Source of the DNA: DATARH01 sp035534855
GTDB lineage: Bacteria; Pseudomonadota; Alphaproteobacteria; ATCC43930; CGMCC-115725
DNA: 64,000 nucleotides
Assembly: GCA_035534855.1 (NCBI GenBank)
Contig: DATLRD010000014.1
Coordinates: 1-64,000, forward strand
Direction of reading: 5' to 3'
Shown: in pieces, positions 51,992 through 60,863 of the stretch
Layout: each line of letters starts with the position of its first letter
How positions within the stretch are numbered: the stretch's first letter is position 1
Notes under the pieces: generated by a model
Database searches by the model: none
The model's input: the letters and a program-made list of their open reading frames with translations, nothing else
What the model was told of the DNA's origin: nothing
Translations under genes and position numbers: made by a program

Positions 51992-52848
51992 TAGCGGCGT
52001 ACGACCAGCCCCGCAAATTCGATTCCCCAATCGCGCGCGAGTTCCGCGAGATTGTCGCGGCGCACGGTCATCGTCGCGCCGCTTGCATGAATGACCACGC
52101 CGTCGCCGGCATAGATCATCACATGCCCGGGGATAAAGATCAGGTCGCCGGGCACCAGGTCGTGCATGCCGCTCGCGGCCACCGCGGCGCCGATCGCCCC
52201 CTGCTGCTGGTCGGTATCGCGCGGCACCCGAATGCCGAGGTCGCGAAACCCCTGCTGCACCAGCCCCGAGCAGTCGAGGCCGAGCGCGCTGCGCCCGCCC
52301 CACAGATACGGACAGCCGAGATACAGCGAGGCCGCGGCGACGAGGTCGCGGGAGCGCGGCGGCGCGGCCGACAGGCACGCCAGCGGCAGGAACCCGGCCG
52401 GGTCAAGCCGCGCGTATTCGGTGCCGCGGGTCACGAGGCCGGTCTCGGCGACGATCACCGCGGCGTGCCGCGGCAGCAGGTCGAGCGGCGTCGTGCGCAG
52501 ATCGGGTATGGCATAGCGATAGGCGCCGAGCGGCATGACATGGTGCGTCGGCGCACGTGCGTCGCCGGTCGCGAGATGGCCGGTTTCGAGATATCCGACA
52601 TACAAATCGTATTCGGCCTGGCACCATGCCCAGCCGGCGTCGTCGTCGAACACACGCACCGGCTCGCCGTAGAGGCAAAACGTGTCGACCGGGGCAGTCG
52701 GCTCCGGTGAGCGGCGCATCGCGGCGTGGCCGGAAACGACCCGTGCCGGCCGCCCGTCGACGTAACGCGCCGCCGCGACCCGGCCGCGCAGCGCGCTGTC
52801 CGCCAGATCGTCGCGATAGGCGTGGAGCCTCGGGTCGAGCGCAGGCAT
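51973..52848 (-). CDS. NlpC/P60 peptidase with SH3-like domain
   Basis: The 291-aa protein has an SH3b-like region (about 50-150) followed by an NlpC/P60 cysteine peptidase domain: LGCPYLWGGRSALGLDCSGL with catalytic Cys in LDCSGL, His in PGHVMIYAGDG, and a further His in VIHASGA. It likely cleaves a peptide bond in cell-wall peptides. No signal peptide is evident, so it may work on recycled muropeptides in the cytoplasm. Start MPALDPRLHAYRDD at 52848 was chosen as it aligns with the domain boundary. The hotdog gene is just upstream. Confidence 0.85.
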   Translation of the reverse strand: MPALDPRLHAYRDDLADSALRGRVAAARYVDGRPARVVSGHAAMRRSPEPTAPVDTFCLYGEPVRVFDDDAGWAWCQAEYDLYVGYLETGHLATGDARAPTHHVMPLGAYRYAIPDLRTTPLDLLPRHAAVIVAETGLVTRGTEYARLDPAGFLPLACLSAAPPRSRDLVAAASLYLGCPYLWGGRSALGLDCSGLVQQGFRDLGIRVPRDTDQQQGAIGAAVAASGMHDLVPGDLIFIPGHVMIYAGDGVVIHASGATMTVRRDNLAELARDWGIEFAGLVVRRYQPGGN

Positions 52849-52865
52849 GCGACCCGCGCCGCCGG

Positions 52866-53255
52866 TTATTCGCGCGGCACGACTAGCTGGGTCTGCGTCA
52901 CCAGCGCAACCAGCTTGCCGTCCGGCCCGTGGATCGAGGTTTGCCAGACCATCGTGCGCCGGCCGAGATGCACCGGGACCGAGACCGCGGTGACCCGGCC
53001 GGGCAGGCACGGGCGAAAGAAATTGGTCTTGGATTCGAGCGTAGTCGTGCGCGACCCGTGCGGCACGTTGAGCCCGGCACCCATCCCGCCCAACCCGTCG
53101 GCAAAGGCCATCACCGCGCCGCCATGCATGATCCCGTTGCCGTTGAGATGGCGGTGGTCGAGATCGAGCTCAGCCGTGATCCGGTCCCTTTCGGCGGCAA
53201 CGACGCGGATGCCGAAATGCTCCATCATTCCGTCGCGCGTCGGGGGCGAAGACAT
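52866..53255 (-). CDS. PaaI-family hotdog thioesterase
   Basis: The 129-aa protein has a hotdog fold with LNGNGIMHGGAVMAFADGLG, the active-site region of the PaaI/YbgC type (HGG and the following Asp), then ESKTNFFRPCLPGRVTAVSV and VWQTSIHGPDGKLVALVTQT. It should hydrolyse an acyl-CoA thioester; the natural substrate is unknown. The start is at 53255 (MSSPPTRDGMM). It is separated from the next SGNH gene by 19 nt. Confidence 0.85.
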   Translation of the reverse strand: MSSPPTRDGMMEHFGIRVVAAERDRITAELDLDHRHLNGNGIMHGGAVMAFADGLGGMGAGLNVPHGSRTTTLESKTNFFRPCLPGRVTAVSVPVHLGRRTMVWQTSIHGPDGKLVALVTQTQLVVPRE

Positions 53256-53274
53256 GATATGGACCGGCCCCGGC

Positions 53275-54237
53275 TCAGCCGCCCGGAGCCTTCGCGCCGG
53301 CCGGCTTCTGTTCCTTGGCCGCGGTGTTAGCATCAGTGGGCGGGTTCACAGGTTTCGCCGCGGCGGCATTCCCGTCCGGCGCCGCCGCCGGGCTTGCGGG
53401 CTTGGCCGGTGCGTCCGCATTGGTTGGCGTGGTTGGATTTGCGGGCTTTGCTGGCGTGTTCGCACCGGGGGCCGGGTTTGCCTTCGCCACCGCCGGCTGC
53501 ATCGTGGTCAGAGCGGCCATCAGCTTCTCGGCGACAACCTCGTAGCCGGCGCCGGTGAAATGGATGCCGTCGTCGCCGCGCAGCCGCTCGGTCACGCCGT
53601 TCCGGTCGGGCCCGTAGGCGGTGTAGTGGCCCTTTGCGTCGACGATGACGCTCCACAACGGAAAGAAGGTGTCCCCGAACTTCGTCGTCTCCTGGTCGAG
53701 CAGACCGTTGATATAGCTCATGTCGGTGGAATAGGTCGGGCTGCGCGCGATCGGGTTGCCGCACCAGATGACCTTGAGGTGCGCCTTTTTCAGCGCGCTG
53801 AGGATTTCGTCGGCGCGGCTGACATAGGCGTTTTGCCAGGCGTCGGTGCGGAAATGCAGATAGTGGCCGCCGGGGCCGTCGCGCATGTCGATGCGGTCGT
53901 TGGCGCCGAACATGACGATCGCGACATCGGCCGTCTCATGCGAGGTAAAGCGCTGGATCGGCTCCAGCCACTCGCTCGACGAATGGATCAGCGAGGCGCC
54001 GGGATGGGTGCGGTTGAGGATCTTGTAGTGCGGATCGTGCAGCAGGATGCGCTCCAGACCGCCGGCGATCCCTTGCGCCTGGCTGTCGCCGAACACGACG
54101 ATCCGCTCCGGGGGCGCGGATTGCGGCGTCTCCTCCGCCTGGGCGCGGCCGGTGCCCAGCCCGCCGGCGACGAACAGCGCCGCGACAAAGGCTACAACCA
54201 CGCGGCCGCGGCCGCATACCCGATAGAACCCCTGCAC
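53275..54237 (-). CDS. SGNH hydrolase-like protein (DUF459) with Ala/Pro/Asn-rich tail
   Basis: The protein of about 320 aa has a signal peptide (RVVVAFVAALFVAGGLGTGR, to AQA), then a DUF459/SGNH hydrolase domain with block I VVFGDSQAQGIAGGLERIL, block III AIVMFGANDR, and block V GDDGIHFTGAGYEVVA. The last 65 residues are low complexity, rich in Ala, Pro, Asn and Lys (PAKPANPTTPTNADAPAKPA), a possible wall-binding tail. A GTG at 54237 with GGGGGGACG is chosen; GTG at 54258 is alternative. It is divergent from the rest of the acylation cluster by 197 nt. Confidence 0.8.
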   Translation of the reverse strand: MQGFYRVCGRGRVVVAFVAALFVAGGLGTGRAQAEETPQSAPPERIVVFGDSQAQGIAGGLERILLHDPHYKILNRTHPGASLIHSSSEWLEPIQRFTSHETADVAIVMFGANDRIDMRDGPGGHYLHFRTDAWQNAYVSRADEILSALKKAHLKVIWCGNPIARSPTYSTDMSYINGLLDQETTKFGDTFFPLWSVIVDAKGHYTAYGPDRNGVTERLRGDDGIHFTGAGYEVVAEKLMAALTTMQPAVAKANPAPGANTPAKPANPTTPTNADAPAKPASPAAAPDGNAAAAKPVNPPTDANTAAKEQKPAGAKAPGG

Positions 54238-54434
54238 CGTCCCCCCGATCGCGTCCACGCGGCCAGCCTGACCGGGGGATTGTGTGGGTTGCCCTGGCCG
54301 GATGCAAACCGGTTTGCGGGTGAGCCTCGCAGCCCTTCGGCGACATGTGGTCACAGGTCGGCCGCCCCACCCGGCTTGCTGCTTGCGTTTCCAACGATTA
54401 GAACGCTGTCGACCATTAGCGGGAACACGCGCCG

Positions 54435-55190
54435 ATGCGGTCAACTTTTCCCTTCCCGCCGCTGATGGCGTTTGCCCGCGTCGTGGTGCTGGCGCTTGTC
54501 GCAACCGTTGGATGCGGCGCGGTGGCACGCGCGCAGCCGGGGACGACGACGGTTGAAATCATCGGCGATTCGCAGGCGCAGGGACTGGCCGGCGCGCTTG
54601 AACGGGCGTTTCTGGGCAATCGCCAGGTCCATGTGCTCGACCGTTCGCGGATTTCGACCGGCCTGGCGTGGCGCACCAGCTATGACTGGCCGCGCCAGGC
54701 GCGCGCCCTTGCCGCGGAAAACACCGCCAATATCGTCATTGTCATGTTCGGCGCCAACGACCGGCCGCCGATCCGCCGCCACGGCGTGGTCGACCTGGCA
54801 TTGCTCGCGCAGTTCCAGAAATTCTATGCTGAACGGGTACGGGAGATTATCCGCATCTTCCGCGATGCCGGTGACGAGGTGATCTGGGTCGGGCATCCGA
54901 TGGTGCGCAGTCATGACTATTCCGAGGACATGGCGTATCTCGACCTCATCTTTGCCTCGGTCGCGGCCGAGGAAGGCGCGCGATGGGTTCCGACCTGGGA
55001 CCTCTTCACTACCCCGCAAGGCGGGTATACCCCCTACGGCAAAGGCATCGACGGGATGACCCAGCGGCTGCGCGGCGATGACGGCGTCCACCTGACCGCT
55101 GCCGGCTATGACGTCCTCGCAGAGCGCCTCGAAAAGCTGATCGTCGCGCGGCACGCGGAACTGACGGTCGGCGCAGCCGCAGGCCGATGA
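54435..55190 (+). CDS. SGNH hydrolase-like protein (DUF459)
   Basis: The 251-aa secreted protein has a signal peptide (FARVVVLALVATVGCGAVAR, cleavage ARA) and the SGNH blocks VEIIGDSQAQGLAGALERA, VIVMFGANDRPP and GDDGVHLTAAGYDVLAERL. It is a shorter paralogue of the protein encoded at 53275-54237, whose matching blocks are GDSQAQGIAGGLERIL and VMFGANDR. It starts the rightward cluster SGNH-SGNH-MBOAT and its stop overlaps the next start by ATGA. Confidence 0.85.
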   Translation: MRSTFPFPPLMAFARVVVLALVATVGCGAVARAQPGTTTVEIIGDSQAQGLAGALERAFLGNRQVHVLDRSRISTGLAWRTSYDWPRQARALAAENTANIVIVMFGANDRPPIRRHGVVDLALLAQFQKFYAERVREIIRIFRDAGDEVIWVGHPMVRSHDYSEDMAYLDLIFASVAAEEGARWVPTWDLFTTPQGGYTPYGKGIDGMTQRLRGDDGVHLTAAGYDVLAERLEKLIVARHAELTVGAAAGR

Positions 55191-56527
55191 CCGGCGCGGC
55201 GCCTCGCCTCGCCTTCGTCGTCGTTGCGCTGCTGTTCGCCGCCCGGTGCGAATTCCACGGCGTCGCGCCGCTGTCGCACGATCCGACCGAGGGTAGCCCG
55301 CCGCTTTCGGTGATCGCCGCGCCGCTGCCGCGGCCGCCAGTCACCGTGGCGCCGGAAGAGGCGGAGGCGCTCGGCAACACGGCGCCGCTCGTGCCGCTTT
55401 ACGCCGCGCTCGAAGCGCTGGAGCAGAGACGGGCGGCCGCGCCGGTCGTGATCATGCAGCTGGGAGACAGCCACACCGCCGCCGATTTCTTTTCCGGCCG
55501 GCTGCGCGAGCGGTTTCAAGAGCGGTTTGGGGCGGCCGGGCGCGGCATGCTGCCGCCAGGCATCCCGTATCCCTATTACCACCCGGCGCTGGTGCGCGTC
55601 GCCGAAACCCCGGGGTGGCAGCGCGCCTCCAGCTTTGCCGTCCCCGGGCCGTTCGGCATGGGCGGCGTGGTGCAGCAGACCGCCCAGGCCGGCGCCGGCA
55701 TGACCCTGACCGAGACCGAGCCGGCCGGGTTTGACCGTGCGTTTTTCGAGGTGCTGCGCCAGCCGCAGGCCGGAACGCTGCGGCTTCAGGTCGACGAGGA
55801 TACGGCGCATGATTTCGCCACCGCCGCGCCGCTCGTCGCGCCGCACTGGGTCGAGTTTGATACGCCGCGCCGCAGCCACACGATGACGCTGACCGCGCGC
55901 GGCGACGGGTCGGTGACGCTGCTGTCGTGGGGCACGCAGCGCGAAACGCCGGGCGTGGTCTATGAAAATCTCGGCATCAGCGGCGCGACGATCGCGGTGA
56001 CCGGGCATTGGGACCCGGGGATCGTTGCCGGCGAGCTGGGCCGCCGCGAGCCGGCGGTGATCGTCGTCGCCTACGGCACCAACGAGGCGGCCGAGCCGGC
56101 GGCACAGCTGGGCGATTACGCGCGGCTGTTCAGAAACCGCGTCGCGGCGCTGCGCGCCGCCGCGCCGCAGGCGGCGATCCTCGTCGTCGGCCCGCCCGAC
56201 ATGAACAAGCGCGGGCAGGCGCCGGTCGCCGGGTGCGACGCGCGTGACGCCGGCTGGGCGCCGCCGCCGGGGGTCGCGCTGGTGCGCGACGCGCAGCGCG
56301 AGGTCGCGGCGCGCGAAGGGTGGTATTTCTGGGACTGGCAGCAGGCGATGGGCGGGGCCTGCGCGATCGACCGGTGGGAGCGCCAGACCCCGCCGCTCGC
56401 CTATCCCGACCATGTCCACCTGCAGGCCGCCGGCTATCGGCGGAGTGCGGACGCGCTGTTCGGCGAGATCATGGACGGCTATCGGCGATATCGTGCGCGG
56501 CCCGGCGCGCCGCGTATCGGCAGCTGA
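55187..56527 (+). CDS. SGNH/GDSL esterase-like protein, long form
   Basis: The 446-aa protein has a signal peptide or anchor (RLAFVVVALLFAARCEFHGV, possible lipobox-like Cys), a proline-rich stretch, and a central SGNH domain: VIMQLGDSHTAADFFSGRL, then a large insert (GTLRLQVDEDTAHDF; VTLLSWGTQRETPGVVYENL), VIVVAYGTNEAAEP, and DHVHLQAAGYRRSADALFGE. The layout resembles PatB-type and AlgX-like O-acetyltransferases that receive acyl groups from a membrane MBOAT. It is directly followed by the MBOAT gene. Confidence 0.8.
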   Translation: MTGAAPRLAFVVVALLFAARCEFHGVAPLSHDPTEGSPPLSVIAAPLPRPPVTVAPEEAEALGNTAPLVPLYAALEALEQRRAAAPVVIMQLGDSHTAADFFSGRLRERFQERFGAAGRGMLPPGIPYPYYHPALVRVAETPGWQRASSFAVPGPFGMGGVVQQTAQAGAGMTLTETEPAGFDRAFFEVLRQPQAGTLRLQVDEDTAHDFATAAPLVAPHWVEFDTPRRSHTMTLTARGDGSVTLLSWGTQRETPGVVYENLGISGATIAVTGHWDPGIVAGELGRREPAVIVVAYGTNEAAEPAAQLGDYARLFRNRVAALRAAAPQAAILVVGPPDMNKRGQAPVAGCDARDAGWAPPPGVALVRDAQREVAAREGWYFWDWQQAMGGACAIDRWERQTPPLAYPDHVHLQAAGYRRSADALFGEIMDGYRRYRARPGAPRIGS

Positions 56528-56531
56528 GCCC

Positions 56532-57944
56532 ATGCTGTTTCCGACCCTCGGGTTTCTCTTGTTTTTTCTGGTCGTCGCCGCGCTGCTGGCGATGCTCGAC
56601 GGGCACTTCACGGCGAAGAAGGCGGTGCTGGTCATCGCGAGCTATTATTTCTACGCCGCGTGGGATTGGCATTTCTGCTTTCTGCTGGCGTTCAGCTCGG
56701 CGGTCAGCTTTGTCGCCGGGCTCGGCATCGCGGCGACCGGGGATTCGTTTCGCCGGCGCCTTATTCTGAGCGTCGCCATCGCGATCCACCTCTTGCTGCT
56801 CGGCACGTTCAAGTATCTCGACTTTATCACCCTGTCGGCCAACCGGCTCGCGCATCTCTTGGGCTTGCAGCATGAATTGCCGTTTATCGAGGTGATCCTG
56901 CCGGTCGGCATCTCGTTTTTCACGTTTCACGGCATCTCCTACATCGTCGATATCTATCGCGGCGATGTCGCGGTGTGCCGGCGCCCGCTCGACATGCTGC
57001 TCTACATGTCGTTCTTTCCGCAGCTCGTCGCCGGACCGATTGTGCGCGCCGCCTATTTCCTGCCGCAGCTCGCGCGCCCGTCGGACGAGCCGATCCCGAT
57101 CGCCACCGCCGCGGTGCTGATCCTCGGCGGGCTGTTCAAGAAGGTGGTCGTCGCCAACTACCTGGCGACCGCGCTGGTCGATCCGGTGTTCGGCTCGCCG
57201 ACCAGCTATGGCGGTCCCGACCTGCTGCTCGCAGCCTATGGCTACGCGGTGCAGATCTATTGCGATTTCAGCGCCTACACCGATATCGCGATCGCCATTG
57301 CCGCGCTGTGCGGGTTTCGCTTTCCACGCAATTTCGACCAGCCCTACCGGGCCCAGCGGCTGCGCGAATTCTGGCGGCGCTGGCACATCTCGCTATCGCT
57401 CTGGCTGCGCGACTATCTCTACAAGCCGCTCGGCGGCAACCGCTACGGCACGGTCAAGACCTACCGCAACCTGATGATCACGATGCTGCTCGGCGGCATC
57501 TGGCACGGCGCCGGGTGGAAATTCGTGATGTGGGGCGCGCTGCACGGCGGCGGGCTGTCGGTCGAGCGGCTGATCGAGCCGTGGCTCGGCCGGCGGTCGA
57601 CCAGCCGGGTCGGCCGGGTGGTGGCGACGATCATCGTGTTCCACTTTGTCTGTCTCGCCTGGATCTTCTTTCGTGCCGAGGATTTCGCGGTCGCCCAGTA
57701 CTACATCGCCGGGCTGTTCTCCGGCTGGGGCCAGGGCGTGCAGCAGGCCGGCCCGTTCGTCGTCGCGCTGATCGTGATCGGCATGGTCGGGCAGTTCACC
57801 CCGGTGCGGCTGTTCGAGCCGCTCGCCACGCTGCTCGAGCGGCTGCCGGTGTGGGGGATCGGCGTCACCACCGGCGCCGCGGTCGCGATGATCAACGCGC
57901 TCGGCCCCGAGGGGGTCGCCCCGTTCATCTATTTCCGGTTTTGA
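56532..57944 (+). CDS. MBOAT-family O-acyltransferase (AlgI/PatA-like)
   Basis: The 470-aa polytopic membrane protein shows ILPVGISFFTFHGISYIVDI, SFFPQLVAGPIVRA, QIYCDFSAYTDIAIAIAALC, FWRRWHISLSLWLRDYLYKP, and the catalytic His in GGIWHGAGWKF. AlgI/PatA enzymes carry acyl groups (usually acetyl) across the membrane to a periplasmic SGNH partner, which puts them on a polysaccharide or peptidoglycan. The three neighbouring SGNH genes and a small membrane gene fit such a machine. The glycan is unknown. Confidence 0.92.
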   Translation: MLFPTLGFLLFFLVVAALLAMLDGHFTAKKAVLVIASYYFYAAWDWHFCFLLAFSSAVSFVAGLGIAATGDSFRRRLILSVAIAIHLLLLGTFKYLDFITLSANRLAHLLGLQHELPFIEVILPVGISFFTFHGISYIVDIYRGDVAVCRRPLDMLLYMSFFPQLVAGPIVRAAYFLPQLARPSDEPIPIATAAVLILGGLFKKVVVANYLATALVDPVFGSPTSYGGPDLLLAAYGYAVQIYCDFSAYTDIAIAIAALCGFRFPRNFDQPYRAQRLREFWRRWHISLSLWLRDYLYKPLGGNRYGTVKTYRNLMITMLLGGIWHGAGWKFVMWGALHGGGLSVERLIEPWLGRRSTSRVGRVVATIIVFHFVCLAWIFFRAEDFAVAQYYIAGLFSGWGQGVQQAGPFVVALIVIGMVGQFTPVRLFEPLATLLERLPVWGIGVTTGAAVAMINALGPEGVAPFIYFRF

Positions 57945-57947
57945 GCC

Positions 57948-58295
57948 ATGGCCGCAATCGACAGCGAATTTGTCCCTCCGGCCTCTCCGGCAATCGCCTC
58001 GCCGCTGGTCGGCGACGCGATCCCGGCGCGCCTGCGCCGGGTCGGCGTCAGGCCGCGCCAGGTGCTGGCGATGTGTGTCGTCGGCACGCTGACCCTGTCG
58101 CTGTTCGCCTCGCGCGACCTGCCCTCGTGGGCCAACCGGTTTGCCGACCGCCCCGGCGCGCCGACCCTGCAGGCGATTGTCGAGCGCTGGGACGACACGA
58201 TGGGCCGGCTCGGCCTCACCCGCCCGCACGAGACGCTGCGCGCCGCCGTCGCCTGGCTGCTGCAACAGGGCTGGAACGGCCCGCTGCAGGATTGA
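57948..58295 (+). CDS. Small single-pass membrane protein of acylation cluster
   Basis: The 115-aa protein starts MAAIDSEFVPPASPAIASPL, has one membrane helix (VLAMCVVGTLTLSLFA, about 40-55) and a periplasmic region containing FADRPGAPTLQAIVERWDDT. The gap to the MBOAT gene is 3 nt, so it is part of the unit. It may be an accessory subunit of the acyltransferase. Confidence 0.65.
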   Translation: MAAIDSEFVPPASPAIASPLVGDAIPARLRRVGVRPRQVLAMCVVGTLTLSLFASRDLPSWANRFADRPGAPTLQAIVERWDDTMGRLGLTRPHETLRAAVAWLLQQGWNGPLQD

Positions 58296-58322
58296 CGCTG
58301 CGCCGGGCGCACCCCGAACCGG

Positions 58323-58672
58323 TCAGGCCGCCCGCAACACGAAATCGACGTGAACCTGCTGTAGGGAAACACGATCTTGCCGTCGCTGCGGTCGAGCACG
58401 CCGGCCTTGAGCAAGGCCTGCACGTCGCCGTGCACCGATTTCACGTCGCGCCCCGAGCGCCGCGCGATCTCGCGGATCGACAGCGGCCCGGCTCCGGTCA
58501 TCAGGCGGAGGATGTCCCAGCGCTTGGGCGTCAGCACAGCCCACAGCAGCTTGACCGTGGCAAAGCTGATATGGGCTCCTTGAGGCTCGCCGGCGAAGGC
58601 GCGCTGTGCCCGCGCTCGCGTTTCCTCGGCCGAGGAAATACCTATGGTCAACGTGCGTACTGGAAGGACCAT
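58323..58672 (-). pseudogene. Frameshifted winged-helix DNA-binding protein (HVO_A0114-like)
   Basis: The first about 105 codons (LTIGISSAEETRARAQRAFA, WAVLTPKRWDILRLMTGAGP, LSIREIARRSGRDVKSVHGD, VQALLKAGVLDRSDGKIVFP) give an antitoxin-like winged-helix regulator of the HVO_A0114 family. After VFPYS the frame continues as unrelated SRFTSISCCGRP. Family members end with VHVDFVL plus a few residues, and QQVHVDFVLRAA followed by a stop is found in the adjacent frame, ending at 58323. This means one base is missing (or extra) near 58351-58365. The frame without shift runs on to 57929 antisense to the preceding gene, which is implausible. A toxin-like partner gene, usual upstream, is absent. Confidence 0.75.
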
Positions 58673-58753
58673 CTGTCGCGTTTCAACGATTGAACCGGAG
58701 GAGATACAACCGCTAATAGGAGCAAACGCACATCAGCGGCTGCAACGCACGAG

Positions 58754-59623
58754 ATGGAAGGTGGTGGCGTGACTTGGGCAGCAAATTTCTGGGATGTTAT
58801 CCATGATCTCTACTGGTCCCCGCAGCGACTTGGCCTTAATCGCGTCCAGGCAATCAAGAATCAGGACGACTCGGCATTCGTCAAGGTCCCTCGTCGATAT
58901 CTTTTGGGCGGTGAAATCAGGTACCGAAGTAAAAAATGGAATGAGACAAAGTTGGCTTTGCTTCGTGACGAAAAGGCGCTCAATTGTTTTTTTGATGTGA
59001 TGTTTTCTATCTGTCCAGATTATCTAATTGATAGGTGGCTGTGCAAACCTTTGGGGATTGAAGATGTTTCAGAGTTTCGCAGTTTTAGTCTTCTGCATCT
59101 GTCGGAACGGTTTGGCTGGGGCGATGATAACGTAACCCAGCACGATGGATTTTTCATTTCACCGAACAGCATCGTCTGTGTCGAGATCAAACTCAAAGCC
59201 CAAACCGACATAAATCAAATCATAAAATATGCGGCAATCGTAAAACTAGAAGAAACTGCCACCGGTATCCGAGATAATATTGGGCTTTTGTATGTCGTAC
59301 CGAAGAAACGAATCAATACGATAAAAAATAAAGTATCTATAGAGTCACTGTCATGGCCCGTTCTAGGAGAGCAGCCTGGCGTCAAATTGAATCCTAAAAT
59401 CAAGACTATTATCGAATCGGATCCATCTCACTTCGACAGCGTCCTGAAACGCCTACGGATCAACATTATCTCGTGGTCAGACCTATACGATCAGGTTACC
59501 GCGGAACACCAGCAGTTGGACCCGCGGAACTCGTCCGAGCAAACGCTTTATCGCCTTCTTGACGGTTTCCTCGAACAACTCAGGGCCCACCAGGATACCG
59601 GGATAGAGCTTCCCGCACCCTGA
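58754..59623 (+). CDS. AT-rich gene with PD-(D/E)XK nuclease-like motif
   Basis: The 289-aa protein is not recognised as a whole. It has a motif set typical of PD-(D/E)XK nucleases: Asp131 in TQHDGFFIS, then Glu144-x-Lys146 in VCVEIKLKAQ. The N-terminus (WAANFWDVIHDLYWSPQRLG) and the C-terminus (LYRLLDGFLEQLRAHQDTGI) are helical. Base composition is visibly AT-rich (runs such as ATAAAAAATAAAGTATC) unlike all neighbours, which points to recent acquisition. The ATG is at 58754; a GTG at 58769 after GGAAGGTGGTGGC is plausible too. No methyltransferase or other defence gene is beside it. Confidence 0.6.
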   Translation: MEGGGVTWAANFWDVIHDLYWSPQRLGLNRVQAIKNQDDSAFVKVPRRYLLGGEIRYRSKKWNETKLALLRDEKALNCFFDVMFSICPDYLIDRWLCKPLGIEDVSEFRSFSLLHLSERFGWGDDNVTQHDGFFISPNSIVCVEIKLKAQTDINQIIKYAAIVKLEETATGIRDNIGLLYVVPKKRINTIKNKVSIESLSWPVLGEQPGVKLNPKIKTIIESDPSHFDSVLKRLRINIISWSDLYDQVTAEHQQLDPRNSSEQTLYRLLDGFLEQLRAHQDTGIELPAP

Positions 59624-59688
59624 CGCGGCCTTTCGGCTCTCCTGGCAGCCGGGCATACTCGGCCACCCACCGATGCCAGGAGAGTGCC

Positions 59689-60852
59689 TTGTTCCCCTCC
59701 CTCAGCGACACCCAGCGCCAGTTCGTCGGCACGATCCGCGAATTGGCGCAGAGCGAATTCCGCGAGCGCGCGCCGCGCTATCAGGACGGCACGTTTCCGT
59801 GGGAAAACATGAAGAAGCTGGCCGAATTGGGCGTGCTCGGCATGGCGGTGCCCGAGGAATATGGCGGGCTCGGCCTGCCGGTGTTCGACACCGCGCTGGT
59901 GCTCGAAGAGATCGCCAAGGTCTGCTACGTCACGGCGATGGCGGTGCTCGGCGAAGTGGGGGTGCAGACCCGCATCATCAGCCATTACGCGCCCGAGGCG
60001 ATCAAGCGCCGCATCCTGCCGGCGGTGGTGAGCGGCGATTGCCTGTTGGCGATCTGCATGACCGAACCCGACGCCGGCACCGATGTCGCCAACTACAAGA
60101 CCAACACCGACCGGGTCGGCAACAAACTGCGCCTCAACGGGGTCAAGACCCTGATCAGCCGCGCCGAAGAGGCCGGCATGTTCGTCGTCTTCACCCGCGT
60201 CGACAAAAAGCCTGGGCGCGAGGGCATCGGCTGCGTGCTGGTGGAAAAGGGCACGCCGGGGTTTTCGGTCACCGGCAGCTATCACACGATGGGCGGCGAA
60301 AACCTGCACGAAATCCGCTTTGAGGATGTCGAACTGCCGCCGGAAAACCTCGTGCTCGAAGACGGGTTCCGCAAACTGCTCAATGCCTTCAACACGCAGC
60401 GCTGCCTCAACCCGTCGATCTCGCTCGGCCTTGCCGAGGGCGCGCTCGAAGAGGCGGTCAAATACGTCAAGGAGCGCCGGGCCTTTGGCCGGCCGATCGC
60501 CGATTTCCAGGGGATGCGCTGGAAGATCGCCGAGATGTACCGCGACATCGAGGCGAGCCGCAGCATCCTCTACCGCGCCTGCGCCGGCGCCGACCCGTTT
60601 CCCGACCCGCTGCTCGCCGCCGCCGCCAAGATCACGGTCAACGAAATGGCCTTGCGGGTGACCAGCGAGGCGATCCAGGTGCATGGCGGCTACGGCTTCA
60701 CCGACGAGTTCCCGGTGTCGCGCTTTTACCGCGGGGCGCGCTATGGCACGCTCGGCGGCGGCACGACCGAGACGCTGAAAGACCTGATCGGCCGCCGCGT
60801 GCTGGCCGGCCTCGACCCGGTCGACGGGATCTTGGGGTTGGGGGCGTTCTGA
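59689..60852 (+). CDS. Acyl-CoA dehydrogenase
   Basis: The 387-aa flavoprotein has the standard blocks: CMTEPDAGTDVANYKTNTDR, VPEEYGGLGLPVFDTAL, RRAFGRPIADFQGMRWKIAE, and EAIQVHGGYGFTDEFPVSRF. The start is TTG at 59689, 4 nt after AGGAGAG, since no ATG is available before FPSLSDTQRQFVGTI. The substrate chain length is not predictable. It is not related closely to the ACAD10-type gene at 24687. Confidence 0.9.
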   Translation: MFPSLSDTQRQFVGTIRELAQSEFRERAPRYQDGTFPWENMKKLAELGVLGMAVPEEYGGLGLPVFDTALVLEEIAKVCYVTAMAVLGEVGVQTRIISHYAPEAIKRRILPAVVSGDCLLAICMTEPDAGTDVANYKTNTDRVGNKLRLNGVKTLISRAEEAGMFVVFTRVDKKPGREGIGCVLVEKGTPGFSVTGSYHTMGGENLHEIRFEDVELPPENLVLEDGFRKLLNAFNTQRCLNPSISLGLAEGALEEAVKYVKERRAFGRPIADFQGMRWKIAEMYRDIEASRSILYRACAGADPFPDPLLAAAAKITVNEMALRVTSEAIQVHGGYGFTDEFPVSRFYRGARYGTLGGGTTETLKDLIGRRVLAGLDPVDGILGLGAF

Positions 60853-60863
60853 GGGAGGGTGCG

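Noticed and set aside
57929..58672. Winged-helix protein read as a single 247-aa gene
   Set aside because: The part after the VFPYS segment is unlike the family and runs antisense through the small membrane gene; the frameshift explanation fits the conserved tail VHVDFVLRAA in the neighbouring frame.
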